From: Ganoderma boninense
Taxonomy: Eukaryota > Basidiomycota > Agaricomycetes > Polyporales > Polyporaceae
Direction: 5' to 3'
Assembly (NCBI GenBank): GCA_002900995.3
Contig: CM035305.1
Coordinates: 4,200,467 to 4,264,466, forward strand
Length of the DNA: 64,000 nt
The notes under the pieces were generated by a model that was given only the letters and a program-made list of their open reading frames with translations, did no database searches and had not been told where the DNA came from. How positions within the stretch are numbered: position 1 is the first letter of the stretch; every line of letters starts with the position of its first letter. Both the position numbers and the translations under genes were made by a program. This document shows positions 1 through 11,702 of this stretch, piece by piece.

Positions 1-1191
1 TTGTCGACGGAGAGACCCAACACGCGAGTGGGCATACACTCAAGGGGTAAGTCCGTACATCACACAACCGTTCAAGTCGGCCCAAAATTTGCCCTTCTTA
101 GCCATACTGGCCCAGTTTGGCAAGTCGCCTGGGCGCACCCCAAGTTTGGTCAAATCCTCGCGTCGTGTTCCTATGACGGCAAGGTCATCATCTGGAAGGA
201 GCAGCCAGGACAAGGTTCCGGCGTGGGTGGGTGGACGAAGATCAAGGAGCACACTCTCCACAAAGCTTCTGGTGTGTGTCTATCACTACTTCCGCACAAA
301 CTCGCTTTGACGCGGCGCCAGTCAATTCTGTTTCGTGGGCACCTCACGAACTGGGGGCCATCCTTGCATGTGCATCCTCTGACGGCACCATCTCTGTTCT
401 TACTTTCAAAGGTATGACTCCCCCTTTTGCGTGGTTCTACCAGAATGCTGAATGGATGTGATTCTTTCCTTCTGGTGTTGTGCTGGATCCATCCTGAACT
501 ATACATGGCTCTGGCTCAAACCCGACCAATTCCTCACGCCTCCTTCCATTGTCATCCTTGTTACACTCACCTGTATTCTTTGGACCAATCCCATCTGACC
601 GCAGATGATGGAACCTGGGGCGCAGACGTGTTCGAAGGCCACGCTATTGGTTGCAACGCGGTTTCATGGGCACCCGCAGTTCAGCCTGGCTCGCTTCTCG
701 TTCCTCAGCCTATGAACGCGGTCCCCGGTCAAGCCTCCACCACGGTGCATTCTGTGAAGCGATTTGCATCGGCTGGGTGCGACAACCTGGTCAAAATTTG
801 GGGCTTCCGCGATGACACGCAAGTGTGGTTAGAGGAGGATGTGCTTGAAGGCCATCAGGACTGGGTGCGGGACGTTGCCTGGGCGCCCAACATCGGACTG
901 CCCCGGTCGTATATTGCAACAGCGTCGCAAGACAAGACAGTTGTCATCTGGACGAAAGATTCGCCGACAGCGCCGTGGGCCAAGACTACGCTCGATCCGT
1001 CGTCGACGGGTGCGCCGGTCGCCCCCGGGGTTGTGCCTGCACCAGCAGGGAAATTCCCCGACGTGGTGTGGCGTGTGTCGTGGTCGCTGGCGGGAAACAT
1101 ACTGGCAGTGAGCTGCGGGGACGGCAAGGTGACCCTGTGGAAGGAGAATCTGAAGGGCGTGTGGGAATCTGTGAGCGACCTGAGTAGCTAG
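1..1191 (+). CDS. SEC13: SEC13 WD40 protein, copy A (5' partial)
   Basis: Sec13 is a six-bladed WD40 protein of the COPII coat outer cage and of the nuclear pore Y-complex. The window opens inside the gene, so the N-terminus is missing. Four exons can be read: 3-46, 102-271, 322-411 and 605-1191, all with GT-AG introns. The joined frame gives the Sec13 signatures [49 protein letters not shown] and [14 protein letters not shown], and ends in a TAG. No frame break is seen. A second, very similar copy with the same intron positions lies on the opposite strand at 42532-43873. The next feature downstream is a transposon about 200 bp away. Identity as SEC13 is secure; whether this copy is complete upstream of the window cannot be seen. 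Confidence 0.93.
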
Positions 1192-1388
1192 GCGGGGGAC
1201 ATGTGTATGAGCGGACGAATTGTATTGCGTGACGGGCCGCTGTGTCCGGGGCTGTTGTAGGTTCACGCTGTGTGTTGCTGTAGCGTCGGAGGAGCAGCGT
1301 GCGGACGCGGTGCCATCTGGCGCAGATGGCCCGGGGGATGGTTAGGCACCACGCGGGCGCCTGTCGCAGGAGACGCCGGTGGTATTTA

Positions 1389-1480
1389 CAGTGCCTTGCA
1401 TAATTGCGTGAACGCGCCGAAAAAATCCCCGCCAGCGCTTATACCCAGACCTGCCAAATCGGGTAGCCGGTCACGGTCAC
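1389..1480 (+). repeat. Left terminal inverted repeat
   Basis: It matches the reverse complement of 4711-4798 almost base for base. The only clear differences are a few extra bases around 1443-1457, which makes the left arm about four bases longer. Its outer end abuts TA. Confidence 0.92.
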
Positions 1481-1735
1481 GAATGCGCTCCCCACCTCAG
1501 ATAGTATTACTTACTTTTGTAGTCTGCAGAGCCCGGAGACCTTCTCAAAAGTGACGGATTTAGTGTACAATAATATGCGTCAGATGCGGTTGTGTAGCAA
1601 GTCGGACTCGGAGGCCCGAGGACGAAAGTTGGCCCCGTGGCCGGTGGACTTATTAATTGGCAATTGTGCCCTATCGACGCCGCTGCTTTCGCCGTGCATT
1701 TCTGTCTGTGAACCTTGCACATCCACTTCACTACT

Positions 1736-2797
1736 ATGACACCCGCTATCTCTGTCGACTTGAAGGAGCGAATTATCCATCTATATCTCTCTGAAAGATG
1801 GACCATGAAACAAGTTGCCGATACTCTGAACGTCTCGACCGGGCTCGTTTCAAAGGTCGTTACGACATACCGCACTCATGGCACTGTCGTTGATCCAACC
1901 AAGCGACGTACCGGACGTCCTCGCCCACATAGACGATGAAGATTGTCAATATCTCACGGCAATCCTCACCGCCAATCCCAACATGTACCTGGATGAAATT
2001 CAACAACGGTTACACACAGTTCTCAATCTGACGTCTCTCTCGCTACCATCTCCCGCACACTACACCGCCTCGCAATCACTTGGAAGGGAGTTTCCAAGGC
2101 AGCATTAGAGCGGGACGAGGATTTGCGATGCTGTGGAGGTTGGATATGGCGCAGTATGAAGATCCAGAAATGTTCGTCTTTCTCGATGAAAGTGCGGTCG
2201 ACAATCACACGGTCCAACGCAGGCATGGGTGGTCTGCGGAGGGATTACCATGTGTCAAGCGTGGAACATTCCTCCGTGGTACTCGTTCTCAATCCTTCCG
2301 GCTCTTAGCTTGGATGGTATCCTCGCTCTCGATATTTTTGAGGGCTCAGTCACGAAGGAGCGGTTTTTGGCTTTTGTGCGTGAATATGTTGTGAGTCGTA
2401 ATTGTGCATTCAACTGTGCATGCCATAACTTGTACTTCAACTAGGCCCCACAGCTCAACCCCTTTCCTGGAAAACGGAGCATCGTAGTGTTGGATAACTG
2501 CACGATTCATCACGACGAAGAGATTCGCCACTTGATTGAGGACGAGTGTGTGCGTAAAATATTGTATTGTGTGCACCTTTTGCTCAGTAAACACCACGGG
2601 CGAAGTTGATTTATCTTGCCGATATTCGTGTGCCCGACTTCAATCCAATCGAAGAGGCATTTTCATCTCTCAAAGCTTGTTGCGGCGGAAACGAGGCCCT
2701 CTATACGGCTGCACAGATGCCCTGGCTTATTCAGCAGGCTTCTATGTCCGTTACACGAGAAATGTGGATGGTTCAAGGACTGTGGATACATCCATGA
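1736..2797 (+). pseudogene. Tc1/mariner-like transposase, frameshifted
   Basis: The N-terminal part (from ATG 1736) reads as a helix-turn-helix DNA-binding domain, with LKERIIHLYLSERW and VADTLNVSTGLVSKVV followed by a basic GRPR hinge. Further on are DDE-type catalytic blocks: FVFLDESAVDN near 2165-2205, VVLDNCTIHH near 2485-2515 and PDFNPIEEAFSSLKA near 2630-2680. These blocks are spread over different frames, with shifts near 1920, 2025, 2125 and 2285. One plausible intron lies at about 2390-2444 (GT...TAG). A second, near 2545-2600, seems to have lost a clean acceptor. With this many breaks the copy is very unlikely to make active transposase. The family call is firm; exact exon limits are not. 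Confidence 0.82.
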
Positions 2798-2989
2798 CAT
2801 TAATGAGAAGCTATGCTATGTACACAAAAACGAATGGTCTAGTTTGCCATTGAAGGACGGAGTGGTGCAAGTACTAGAGTGGTGGTTGAACACCGACAGC
2901 GACAACAGTGACATTATAGTACCCTACAACGAACGCCGTACACGCTTAGCAACAATACGACTGTACCAGTTATCAGCATAGTTCTTGAG

Positions 2990-4600
2990 TGCATAGATCT
3001 GGCCCTCTCAGACCGAGGGAGGAGCTCCTGGAGACGCTCGATCGGAACACTCGCAAGCGAGTCCGGCGTGAAGGCAAGGTTCGACAACACCAAAATGGCG
3101 TCGTCGATGAGCTGCATTGGGATCCGCCGCTCATGAGCAAATGCCTCGAGGCAGCGAGTCAACTCCTCATGACCTCAGGAGGACTGTAGGAAAACTGGTC
3201 GCTCGCCGTGAGAAGACACAGGCACGGCAGGGCGGACTGGACTCAACAAGCCGTGCTGGGCAACAGTGGTCGCAAGGGGACCAGTGCTGTAAGGATTTGA
3301 GCAGCACGTTGTCCGTGTTCGCAGCCACAGTAGGTTCAGCAGCAGGATGAGGACCGGTGCGACCACGAGCCTTCACAGTAGCTGGGTTCAGTCCACAATG
3401 CGAGCAGCCTGGATGGAGGAGGGTCACTAGCTGCACGCCAGCAACCTAGGACTAGTTAGCACACATAATGATGGTACGACAGATGAATGGAAGACGTACG
3501 ACAGCGAAGTTGCAGAAGCCGGATTTCATGTATCTGAACGTATGAGTGATGGCGTCACGCCCACACGTGGCTCATGAACGGCGCACGCCCATGCTTCGAT
3601 GAGCTTGCGTGACTTGCGTTTTGCCTTCTCGTATGCAGTAGCTGAGGGACCTGAATGACAGCGTCCATTAGTATCAAACACACTAGTAGTCACTAGTAGT
3701 CACATCGATAAAAGATCTTACCGCCGTGCCATACGTGATCTCACCAAGCTCGTCATGGAGAGTTGGAGACAGTGGCTGAATAGACGTCAGTGACATTCTC
3801 AGAGTGGTAAGAAAAATAAGACATACCCGCTTGAGTCTTGCCCATGGTGCCAAGATGTCCAGGTTGAACTTGACTTGGACAGCCGTCACAGTACGCCGTG
3901 TCTTTGGGCAAGGAGCATGGCCACTCCCGGTCTGTCTGGATTGTTGGAGGAGATCTTCCCACCACTGGGATGCGCAATTCCTCGGGGAGGGAAACAGCAA
4001 TAGATTTGACGTACACGATCCTCAGTCCAGAACACTACCAACAGGAGGGCCATTAGTAATTGCGTCGTACCTATCTTGGAGCTCCATGTGCAGTCAACTC
4101 ACCCACAATGAATGCAGAGCGGTCATCGAGAGAACAGGGTAGTCGATTACCTGCTTGGATTCCTCGTGCTTCTCCCGCTTCTCGCTCTTGCCCGACTTGA
4201 CCGTCTTGGTGCGAGACATCGTGACATGGACAAAGAATCGACGGACTGGAGATGGGCATGGTTAGAGTGCCCATGCGTACATGCCTGGACCGAATGAATG
4301 CTCACCAAGGTCCGTCTACTGAACTTCTTCTGCAGGCCACCTCGACAACGTCTTCAGACTCTTCTACCGTGCAAGATGCAGGATGAGCGTTCTCGTGTGG
4401 GGAATCACCGAGATCTGCAGAAGTCTTTTGAGAGAAAGCCTCCGGAAGCGAAACAATAGGCGACATACCTGCTTGATGTCTCCCGGAAACATGGGTGCCT
4501 GCCGAAGCAATTGAGGCGCCAAGGTTGGAATGACTACGAGCTCGTGAAAGGCAGAACCAGCAGGGCCGTTGATGAGACCACCGAGCCTTCCGGGCAATAG
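2990..4600 (-). other. Coding-like minus-strand segments inside the transposon (unrecognised cargo)
   Basis: The half of the element not used by the transposase carries several minus-strand stretches that look coding. They are separated by sequences resembling short introns: a segment starting with ATG near 4597 (MPGRLGGLINGPAG), one around 3815-4016 containing KDTAYCDGCPSQVQPGHLG, a short one near 3730-3790, one near 3175-3436 with several Cys and His residues (HPGCSHCGLN, CDHCCPARL), and one near 2990-3160 (CLEAFAHERRIPMQLIDDA). I do not recognise the protein. No single uninterrupted model can be drawn, so it may be a decayed second gene of the element or a captured host fragment. Confidence 0.35.
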
Positions 4601-4710
4601 AAAAGGATAGGGGACAAGGGGACGTCAGAGCTGGAATTAAGGCTTATCATTGCAGGAACATGCGGAGAACATGAGGGCAAGCGCAGGGAGTGCGACGCGC
4701 GTCGTCTCGT

Positions 4711-4798
4711 GTGACCGTGACCGGCTACCCGATTTCAGGTCGGTATAAGCGCTGGCGGGGATTTTTTCGGCGCGTTCACGCAATTATGCAAGGCACTG
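4711..4798 (-). repeat. Right terminal inverted repeat
   Basis: Reverse complement of the left repeat, ending in CACTG next to the TA target duplication at 4799-4800. Confidence 0.92.
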
Positions 4799-4978
4799 TA
4801 AGTGAGGGAGGCTTGGGCTTGCCTCGCGGAGACTCAGACTGGCCATGGTCGACGATGAAGTTCACGCAGCATAAGTCTTCTCCGTTCTCGACTCTCTTCT
4901 CCAGGAGGGCCGCCGTCAAGGGTCATCTCGCACGCTCCGGGGCCTTCATTCGAGCATCCACCCTCAGGCTACTTTCTC

Positions 4979-6752
4979 ATGACGCTCGGAACAACTATGA
5001 CAACTCCACTGGTCCACACGTCCCGCTCTATAGTGAGTTCCCATCTCCCCGCATCCTTCTCCCAGTCCTCACTTCGCCCCTCAGAGAGGCTCGTCGACGC
5101 ATGGCAGAATACCCCTACGAAGTGGTACCCGCTCCCAATAGCGGCTGGCGCGCTCCTCCTGGTCGTCCTGCAGTATCGCAAGAAGTCCATCGCTCGGGAA
5201 GTCGTCGTAAATGAAGATGGCCAGGAGGTTGTTCGTCTGAAGGGACCTTGGCACGTAAGTCCTTACTCTTTGCCACCGCCTGCGTGCTTGCGGTATAGCC
5301 AACATGGGGCAAGTCACCACCAAGAAGCGGTCTCTCACTCTCGTCTTAGGTGCATGTCATCGGCGCACTCCCCTTGAGGAACCTGTCTCGCGTATGGGGC
5401 TACATCAACTCCCTTGAGCTGCCCGTATGGGTTCGCCCCATTGGTTTCCGTGTTTACGCCAGGATTTTCGGCTGTGACCTCGAGGAGATCGACCCCCAAG
5501 ACCTCACGCAGTATGCCAGCCTCGGAGAATTCTTCTACAGGAAGCTTAAGGGTGGTGCGCGACCCATTGCTGATGCCGTCCTCGTACGCTACCCCCTTCC
5601 TTCACCTTGTTTCCTCACCTTCTCATACTGCGACGGGTGTAGGTCAGCCCTGCCGATGGTCGTGTGCTCCACTTCGGTGTGATCAAGGATGGCCGAATTG
5701 AGCAAGTCAAGGGCAGCACCTACTCGCTCGATGCTCTTCTTGGCGTGGCGCGACCCGGCAGTCCCGCTGCAGCCACGGTCGAGTTCCCTGACTCGAAGAT
5801 GGAAGAAGTGAACCACCGTCACTTCGCGGAGATTAATGGCATCGAATACAGTCTCCAAGACCTACTGGGGACCTCGACACCGTCATCTTCAGGCACCTCA
5901 ACCCCGACGATAGAAACGTCTTCCTCTGGCCTAGACGGCGCTGCGCGGACAGGCGCCCCTGCGAAGAAACACGGGGAGCGCGTGGACGCATCCGTGCCTC
6001 GCGAACAGTCGACCATGGAGGCTGCCGCCCAAGATGTCAGTATGGCTACCGAAGTTGGTCTGCGCCCCACCGCAGTTCGCAGAGACAGCTTCACAAGTGT
6101 GCGGACTAGACCGGGGAACGAGACCTTCTTTATGGTCATCTACCTCGCGCCCGGTGACTATCACCGCTTCCACAGTCCTGCCGCATGGGTTGTTGAACGC
6201 AGGCGGCACTTTGTCGGTACGTAATCTCTTGTGGGTTTCTTCACACAGCGTGTCATATTCACGTTGTCTTTAGGTGATCTGTTCTCCGTCTCGCCCTGGA
6301 TGGCGAAAAGACTGGAGAACCTGTTTGTTCTCAACGAGCGAGTCGCTCTTCTTGGGCGGTGGAAGCACGGTTTCTTCAGTATGGTTCCTGTCGGCGCGAC
6401 CAACGTCGGGAGCATCAAAGTGAACTTCGATCAGGTGCGTGACTCCCGTTGGCCATCGTATGCACCGACCGATTTGCTGACATTTCTCTAGGCGCTGCGC
6501 ACCAACGTCGGTTCACGTCGAGGCCATCCCGTTGGAACCTTCACCGAGGCCGTTTACTCCGCGGCGTCCCCGATCCTCAATGGCCAGCCCCTCATTAAGG
6601 GTGAGGAGATGGGCGGTTTCTGCCTCGGCAGCACGGTCGTCCTCGTCTTTGAAGCACCCCACAACTTTGACTTCTTCGTTTCCTCTGGCCAGAAGGTCAA
6701 AGTCGGGCAGAAGTTGGGGGATGTCACTTCCTCGGAGAAGGAGTCGCATTGA
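4979..6752 (+). CDS. PSD1: Phosphatidylserine decarboxylase proenzyme, mitochondrial type
   Basis: Converts phosphatidylserine to phosphatidylethanolamine; the Psd1 class sits in the mitochondrial inner membrane. Five exons (4979-5254, 5350-5583, 5643-6216, 6274-6434, 6492-6752) join in frame without any break. The N-terminus is rich in Ser, Thr and Arg like a mitochondrial presequence, and a hydrophobic segment ([12 protein letters not shown]) follows near residues 55-66. Conserved blocks include [39 protein letters not shown] and the LGST motif near the C-terminus, where the family self-cleaves to form the pyruvoyl group. A Ser/Thr/Pro-rich insertion of about 85 residues lies between the SPADGR and YHRFHSP blocks. 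The start is the first ATG after a stop in that frame. The transposon ends 180 bp upstream. Confidence 0.95.
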
Positions 6753-6865
6753 ACACACAGTTAACGGACCTCAGGACGGACGACCTAACATTATGCTAGT
6801 AATTGGACATGATGGACAAGCTCGATTCAACTCGGCCTGTACATTACTAGTAGATTAATCTTGGA

Positions 6866-9098
6866 TTACACAAGTCTCATGACCGCGATAGCTTCTACGT
6901 GTGCCGTCTGCGGGAAGAGGTCCAGCCCGCGCAGGCTCTCCAAGGCGTACTTTTTCCCTCCCTCTTTTGCCTTCGTCTCGCTCTTCTGCAAAATTTGGCC
7001 GACGTCTCGTGCCTGTGTATGCACGTTACAGCTGACATATATAACGGTGCCAGCTCCGAAGGCGATCATCTGCTCGATGAACCGCTCGTCGGTGCCTTTC
7101 CTCGGGGGGTCGATGATCAGCACCGTGCGGTCCCTCGGAAAATCCTGGACGGTGTCGAAGATGTTCGCAGCATCGCCGGCCATGAACGAGATCTTCTCGG
7201 GTGAGAGGGCGTTCAGCTCCGCGTTACGCTGTGCTGCGCGAATGGACTCGGCCGAGAGCTCGATGCCAGCGACCCTGTCGAAATGCCGAGCGAGCATGAT
7301 GGAAAACAGACCACTGCCACAGTACGCATCGACAAGGTGCGTCGGCTTCATGATTGCCTCCGACTCATCCGTGGCAGGGAAGACTGCATCGCGCACGTAG
7401 GACGTGAGCGGGACCAGAGCAGAGTTGTTGTTCTGGAAGAATGTGCCGGCGGTATACTCGAAGAGCATGTCCCCTACCCGTTCGCGCACGGAGCCTTTCT
7501 GGTCCGTTACGCAGACGTGGCCATCCTCTTCCATTGCAACGGATCCAGACGCGAGTGGGATGTCGACCATGGGCGAATCAGGCGGCAGCGAGTCACGGAG
7601 AAGTAGTGTGGCGCCGTTCTTTAATTTAGCGACGTTTCTGCAACCGATTAGTCCACGGTTTGTCGAGAACGGAAGGAGGCCTACTTGATGACGTTTTCTC
7701 TGACAGGGCCGAGGGCCTTGTTGATGACAGGCGTAGCGATAGGGCATTCCTGGAGGTTGGATGAGACAAAGAACCGGAGAAGACATGGTCATATTATATG
7801 CGCTTACTTCTATATCCATTACATTCCTGGTACCGACTTGATGGAAACCAATCTTGAGCCAGTCGGGCTTGCCGTCGATGACAGGCGCATGACCACGTTT
7901 CTGGGCCTTTTGGAAGGCAAAGGGAGGCCTTTGGAAATGAGGCGTTAATTTTGTCCTGTAATCATATTGCAGGGGTGATCCGATGGTGGGTTGGATGGCA
8001 GGAATCAATTCATGGGGAATATCTGTACGCAAAGATAACGGGGTGGTTAAGGTTGTTTGAGCGAAAGGCAAGAAGATGACGCCAACTAGAGTAATTGTTG
8101 TATGCTTCGACTACGGTGTCACGCTTGAGATCGAGTTGCTGGTCATAAGACAGCATCTTGAAACGGAAGTGAGGGAAGTGGCAAGGGAAGTGAGTGGTGA
8201 GCAAGGACTGACCTGGTATTGACAGCCGGCGCATTTACCAAAGTATTGACAGCGTACTCGAGACATGTCCCTCCATGAGGGATTTGGATCGAGGACTTGG
8301 AGAAGGTCGGCATGGGAATGAAGACGAGAATGGCGATAAACGCGAACGCGAATGCGTTCTGCTGGGAGGGAGAGGGGAGTGACGATGACCCACTTGGTGC
8401 CGTTGTGGTCGGCGATGGAGAGGGATTGGCCTGGAGAATAAGGTCATGAGACACGGTCTGGGAAAGGTGAGGAGAATCGGGCCTGTAGGATAGTGCACGG
8501 GGCAGAGAGTTATGTTGGAGAAAAGGAGAAGGGGAAGGAAGATAGGGAGAGAAGAGCGCCGAGGGAGTGGATACAGACCTGTGGAAGGGGAGATACGGGA
8601 GACGGAGAGGTCGAGATGGGTGGAGAGGTCGAATGGAGGTTGCCAGTCAAGGTTGAGTTGTGTGAGGGAAAGGACATAGTCATTGCCGAGGAGGGCAACG
8701 ACCTCCCTGGTAAGGATATCGTCGGAGGAGAAGGGCTCTGGAGGACGGTGACGAGGAGTCTTTTTCTTCTTGTGCTTTTGGGGTTGGTTGGATGAGGTTG
8801 GTGGGTCTTGGACTTCGAGTGGGTGATCTTTGGCAAGAGGGGACGGGGAAGGGCCGGGTGTGGGCTGCTCGAGCCTGGACTTCTTCTCTGGAGGCTGGGA
8901 GGAGGGAGATGGAGACCTGGAGCGGGGATGGGCGGTGGCGAGCATCGAGTGCGTGTGGCGAGCGGCGTTGGGGAGAGGAGCAGACGCTCTGAGATGCACT
9001 GCGAGCAGACGGCGATGCACGGCGAAAACTGAGAGGGCAGAGCAGCAGCTGGATCGCGATGGAAGCAATCTCCGACAGAGACGAATCTGCGCCGCCAT
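6866..9098 (-). CDS. TRM2: tRNA (uracil-5-)-methyltransferase, TRM2 family
   Basis: Makes 5-methyluridine at tRNA position 54 using S-adenosylmethionine. The joined exons contain a Cys cluster (CQYFGKCAGCQY) like the Fe-S site of the TrmA/RlmD group, the SAM-binding block DAYCGSGLFS, the block IIDPPRKG, the nucleophile block VSCN and a C-terminal HVEA with the catalytic Glu. Several introns are inferred (for example near 8475-8570, 8155-8215, 8015-8075 and 7700-7790), and the frames join without breaks. The first ATG (9098) gives a long basic, Pro/Ser-rich leader; an in-frame Met near 8945 is an alternative start. The gene is head-to-head with MAM3, and the two annotated 5' ends overlap slightly, so one start is probably further in. 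Confidence 0.9.
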
Positions 9099-11520
9099 TC
9101 CCTCCCACTGCCCAAAAACCCACGGGCGCCTGTTGTGAGCAGGGACAGAACGCGTCGCACGTGACAGGGGTGACGCGCCTTGACGCCCGACGGCTCAGCC
9201 GCCCCGCACCGAGAGGAAGCAGGAACAAGCCAAGAGCGCGAGCGAGAGATATCAGCTTGGCCACTGACCCCGTCCTCGTCCTCCAACTCCCCGCTTCTCT
9301 CCCCCATCCTCTCCCTCCCCGTCCCTCGCTCTCTTTCTCTCCGCATGTTTCTCCGTCCCTTCCTCTCTCTCCCCGCCCCTGTCCACGCCTCCCCCCCAAC
9401 TTCGCCGACCTTCCAGATGCCTCAGACGAGCCTGGCCAAGAATTCGGCTCTCCTGACTTCTGGTACAGGCTCATCGTCAGCATCGCCCTCGTCCTTGCTG
9501 GTGGCGTCTTCGCTGGGTCCGTCCTCCTCCTCTTCTCCGCCCATCTCCACCCCCTTACCTCTCTCTAGCCTCACACTCGGTCTAATGGGTCTCGACGAAC
9601 TCCACCTCCGTGTCCTCTCAACTTCTTCAGACGACCCCAAGGAACGCAACAATGCTCAGAAAGGTCCCTTTCTCTCTTATCCTTTCTTCTCTCTCACCCA
9701 TCTCCCATTCCAGTTCTCTCTCTCCTTCAACGAGGTCGACACTGGGTCCTCGTCGTAAGAACATCTCCCACTGATTTCCATTCCACCCTCCCTCACTTTC
9801 TCTCTTTTCCCCAGGTACTTCTGCTCGGTAATGTCGTACGTCTCCCTTCCCTCCAACACAGTCATCTGTTCCCAACCTTCCTTACAGATCGTCAACGAAA
9901 GTCTGCCTATATTCTTGGACAGTGCCGTAAGCCAAGCCGCTTCTTCTTCCCACACTTTCCTTGACCTTTCATTTCCAGCTCGGCGGCGGATTAGCTGCCA
10001 TCGCTATTTCTACTACCATGATTGGCAAGTACTATGCTTCTGACCTCTTTCATTCCAATTTGACCAAGATGTCGTCCCTACAGTCATATTTGGGTATGTC
10101 ACCTCCCCAATGATACAGTAGCTCAAACTTGGATTTCTCATCACTTCAATCGACCCTCGTTTTTCAGAGAGTACGTCTCACTACATCCCAATAGTCCGCC
10201 AATTGCTGAAAACAGTCGCTACAGAATCATTCCCCAAGCAGTCAGTGTCCACTACGGCCTTTCAATCGGCGCATCATGTGCACCAGTTGTGTTGGCCATG
10301 ATGTACCTCTTCGGTCAGGCGCCCAACATCGTCACTGTCCGCTTGCCTAGTGTTGACTTTCTCCAGCGCCCGTGGCTTGGCCCATTGCCAAGTTGCTTGA
10401 CTACGTCCTTGGCCACAACGAGACTCATACGTACAAGAAAGCAGAGCTCCGCTCTTTTCTAGCCTTTCATCGTCAGGGCGAGGAACCCCTTCGTGACGAT
10501 GAAATCAGTATACTCAACGGCGTTCTTGAGTTGAACAACAAAAAGGTCGAGCAGATCATGACACCAATGCAGGCAAGTCGCTTTCAATGATCCTTTGAAC
10601 AGATCCAGCTCACCCTTCCTCTCCAGGATGTTGTCACAATCAGCGCAGATCGGGTCTTAGACCACAACACAGTCGACTACCTGTTCGTCCTCTATCTGTT
10701 CCTTCTTCGACCACCATATTGACTGACGCTCTCACAGCTTACGAAGTGGTTATTCCCGCATTCCCGTGCATAAGCCTGGACACCCTTTCACCTTCATTGG
10801 TATTCTTCTTGTCAAGACGGTAAGTTACTCCTTCCCGATCCTGATGTTTCATCTTCTCTGACTTGTGTGCCAGTTGTCTATCTACGACCCTTCGTCGGCT
10901 ATTCCGGTCTCCGATTTTCCACTGTCCCTTCTGCCCGAGGCGCCGCCGACCATCAACTGTTTCCAAGCATTGGACTATTTGTGCGTTTTACACACTCCTC
11001 TCAATGCCCCCTTCGCATTCACCTTTGTCTCAGCCAAACGGGTCGCGCCCACTTGCTCCTCTTGAGCCGTACACCAGGTATCGAGGGTGGCGCAATCGGT
11101 GTGATCACTCTTGAGGATATCATCGAGGAGATCATCTCGGAAGAGATTGTCGACGAGACTGACCGTTACGAAGATAACGTCTCCAAACGTCGGGCGTCTC
11201 GAATGAAAAACGCTGCTGTCATGAAAGGGTATGATGCTCAGATTTCCACTAGCATGTCGCGCTCACCAGTTTCTGGTATCTTCAGGATTATCGAGTACCG
11301 TGTCGGCAGCCACGCCCTCCCTGAGGTTGGCGAGGCTTCGCCATTAATGGGAAGCCGGAATCAGAGTCCATTACCCCTCACGCGATCCCGAGCTTCTGAC
11401 TTTGACGCGGCCCTATTGAACTTGTCTCCGAAGCCTGCGACACAGCGGGTAGGCTCCACATTGAACCCCAACTATGGCAGCGTTGTCATCGGGAGCCCGC
11501 GGGACAGCGTTGGGAGCTGA
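9059..11520 (+). CDS. MAM3: MAM3/CNNM family membrane protein (DUF21 plus CBS domains)
   Basis: The family places a DUF21 transmembrane domain before a CBS pair and acts in metal-ion (Mg/Mn) homeostasis at internal membranes. The order here is a membrane segment ([18 protein letters not shown]), [62 protein letters not shown], then [15 protein letters not shown] and [11 protein letters not shown] (CBS), and [16 protein letters not shown]. More than ten introns are needed. They include exons of 21 nt (9815-9835), 10 nt (10084-10093) and 3 nt (10168-10170), and two GC-AG introns (donors at 10025 and 10573). No frame breaks were found. The 5' end is uncertain: the only ATG in the first exon's frame is at 9059, which overlaps the TRM2 start, so a spliced upstream start is possible. 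Coding is solid from about 9420. Confidence 0.88.
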
Positions 11521-11702
11521 TGTACGGTACTTACCTATGTCCGTCCTACATCCAACAAGTAATATACTCATGTAATGGGCACTGTGTTTCTCCTTGGAAT
11601 TGCAATGGAATGATTTGCATCGAATGGTCCTTTCAGTCATGGGGAGTCCACTATCTACTGTAGTCCCGTCCGAAGGCTGCGCACCCCTGCAGTGCCAGCT
11701 GC

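Larger units (their letters stand above)
1389..4798 (+). mobile_element. Tc1/mariner-like DNA transposon, decayed
   Basis: A 3.4-kb element is bounded by imperfect inverted repeats of about 90 bp (1389-1480 and 4711-4798), each starting CAGTGCCTTGCATAATTGCG when read inward. It is flanked directly by TA on both sides (1387-1388 and 4799-4800), the target duplication expected of the Tc1/mariner superfamily. Inside are a broken plus-strand transposase (1736-2797) and, beyond it, coding-like segments on the minus strand. The element sits between SEC13 copy A and the phosphatidylserine decarboxylase gene, its right end about 180 bp from the latter's start codon. Repeats and flanks are seen directly; superfamily assignment rests on the transposase motifs and the TA. 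Confidence 0.88.
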
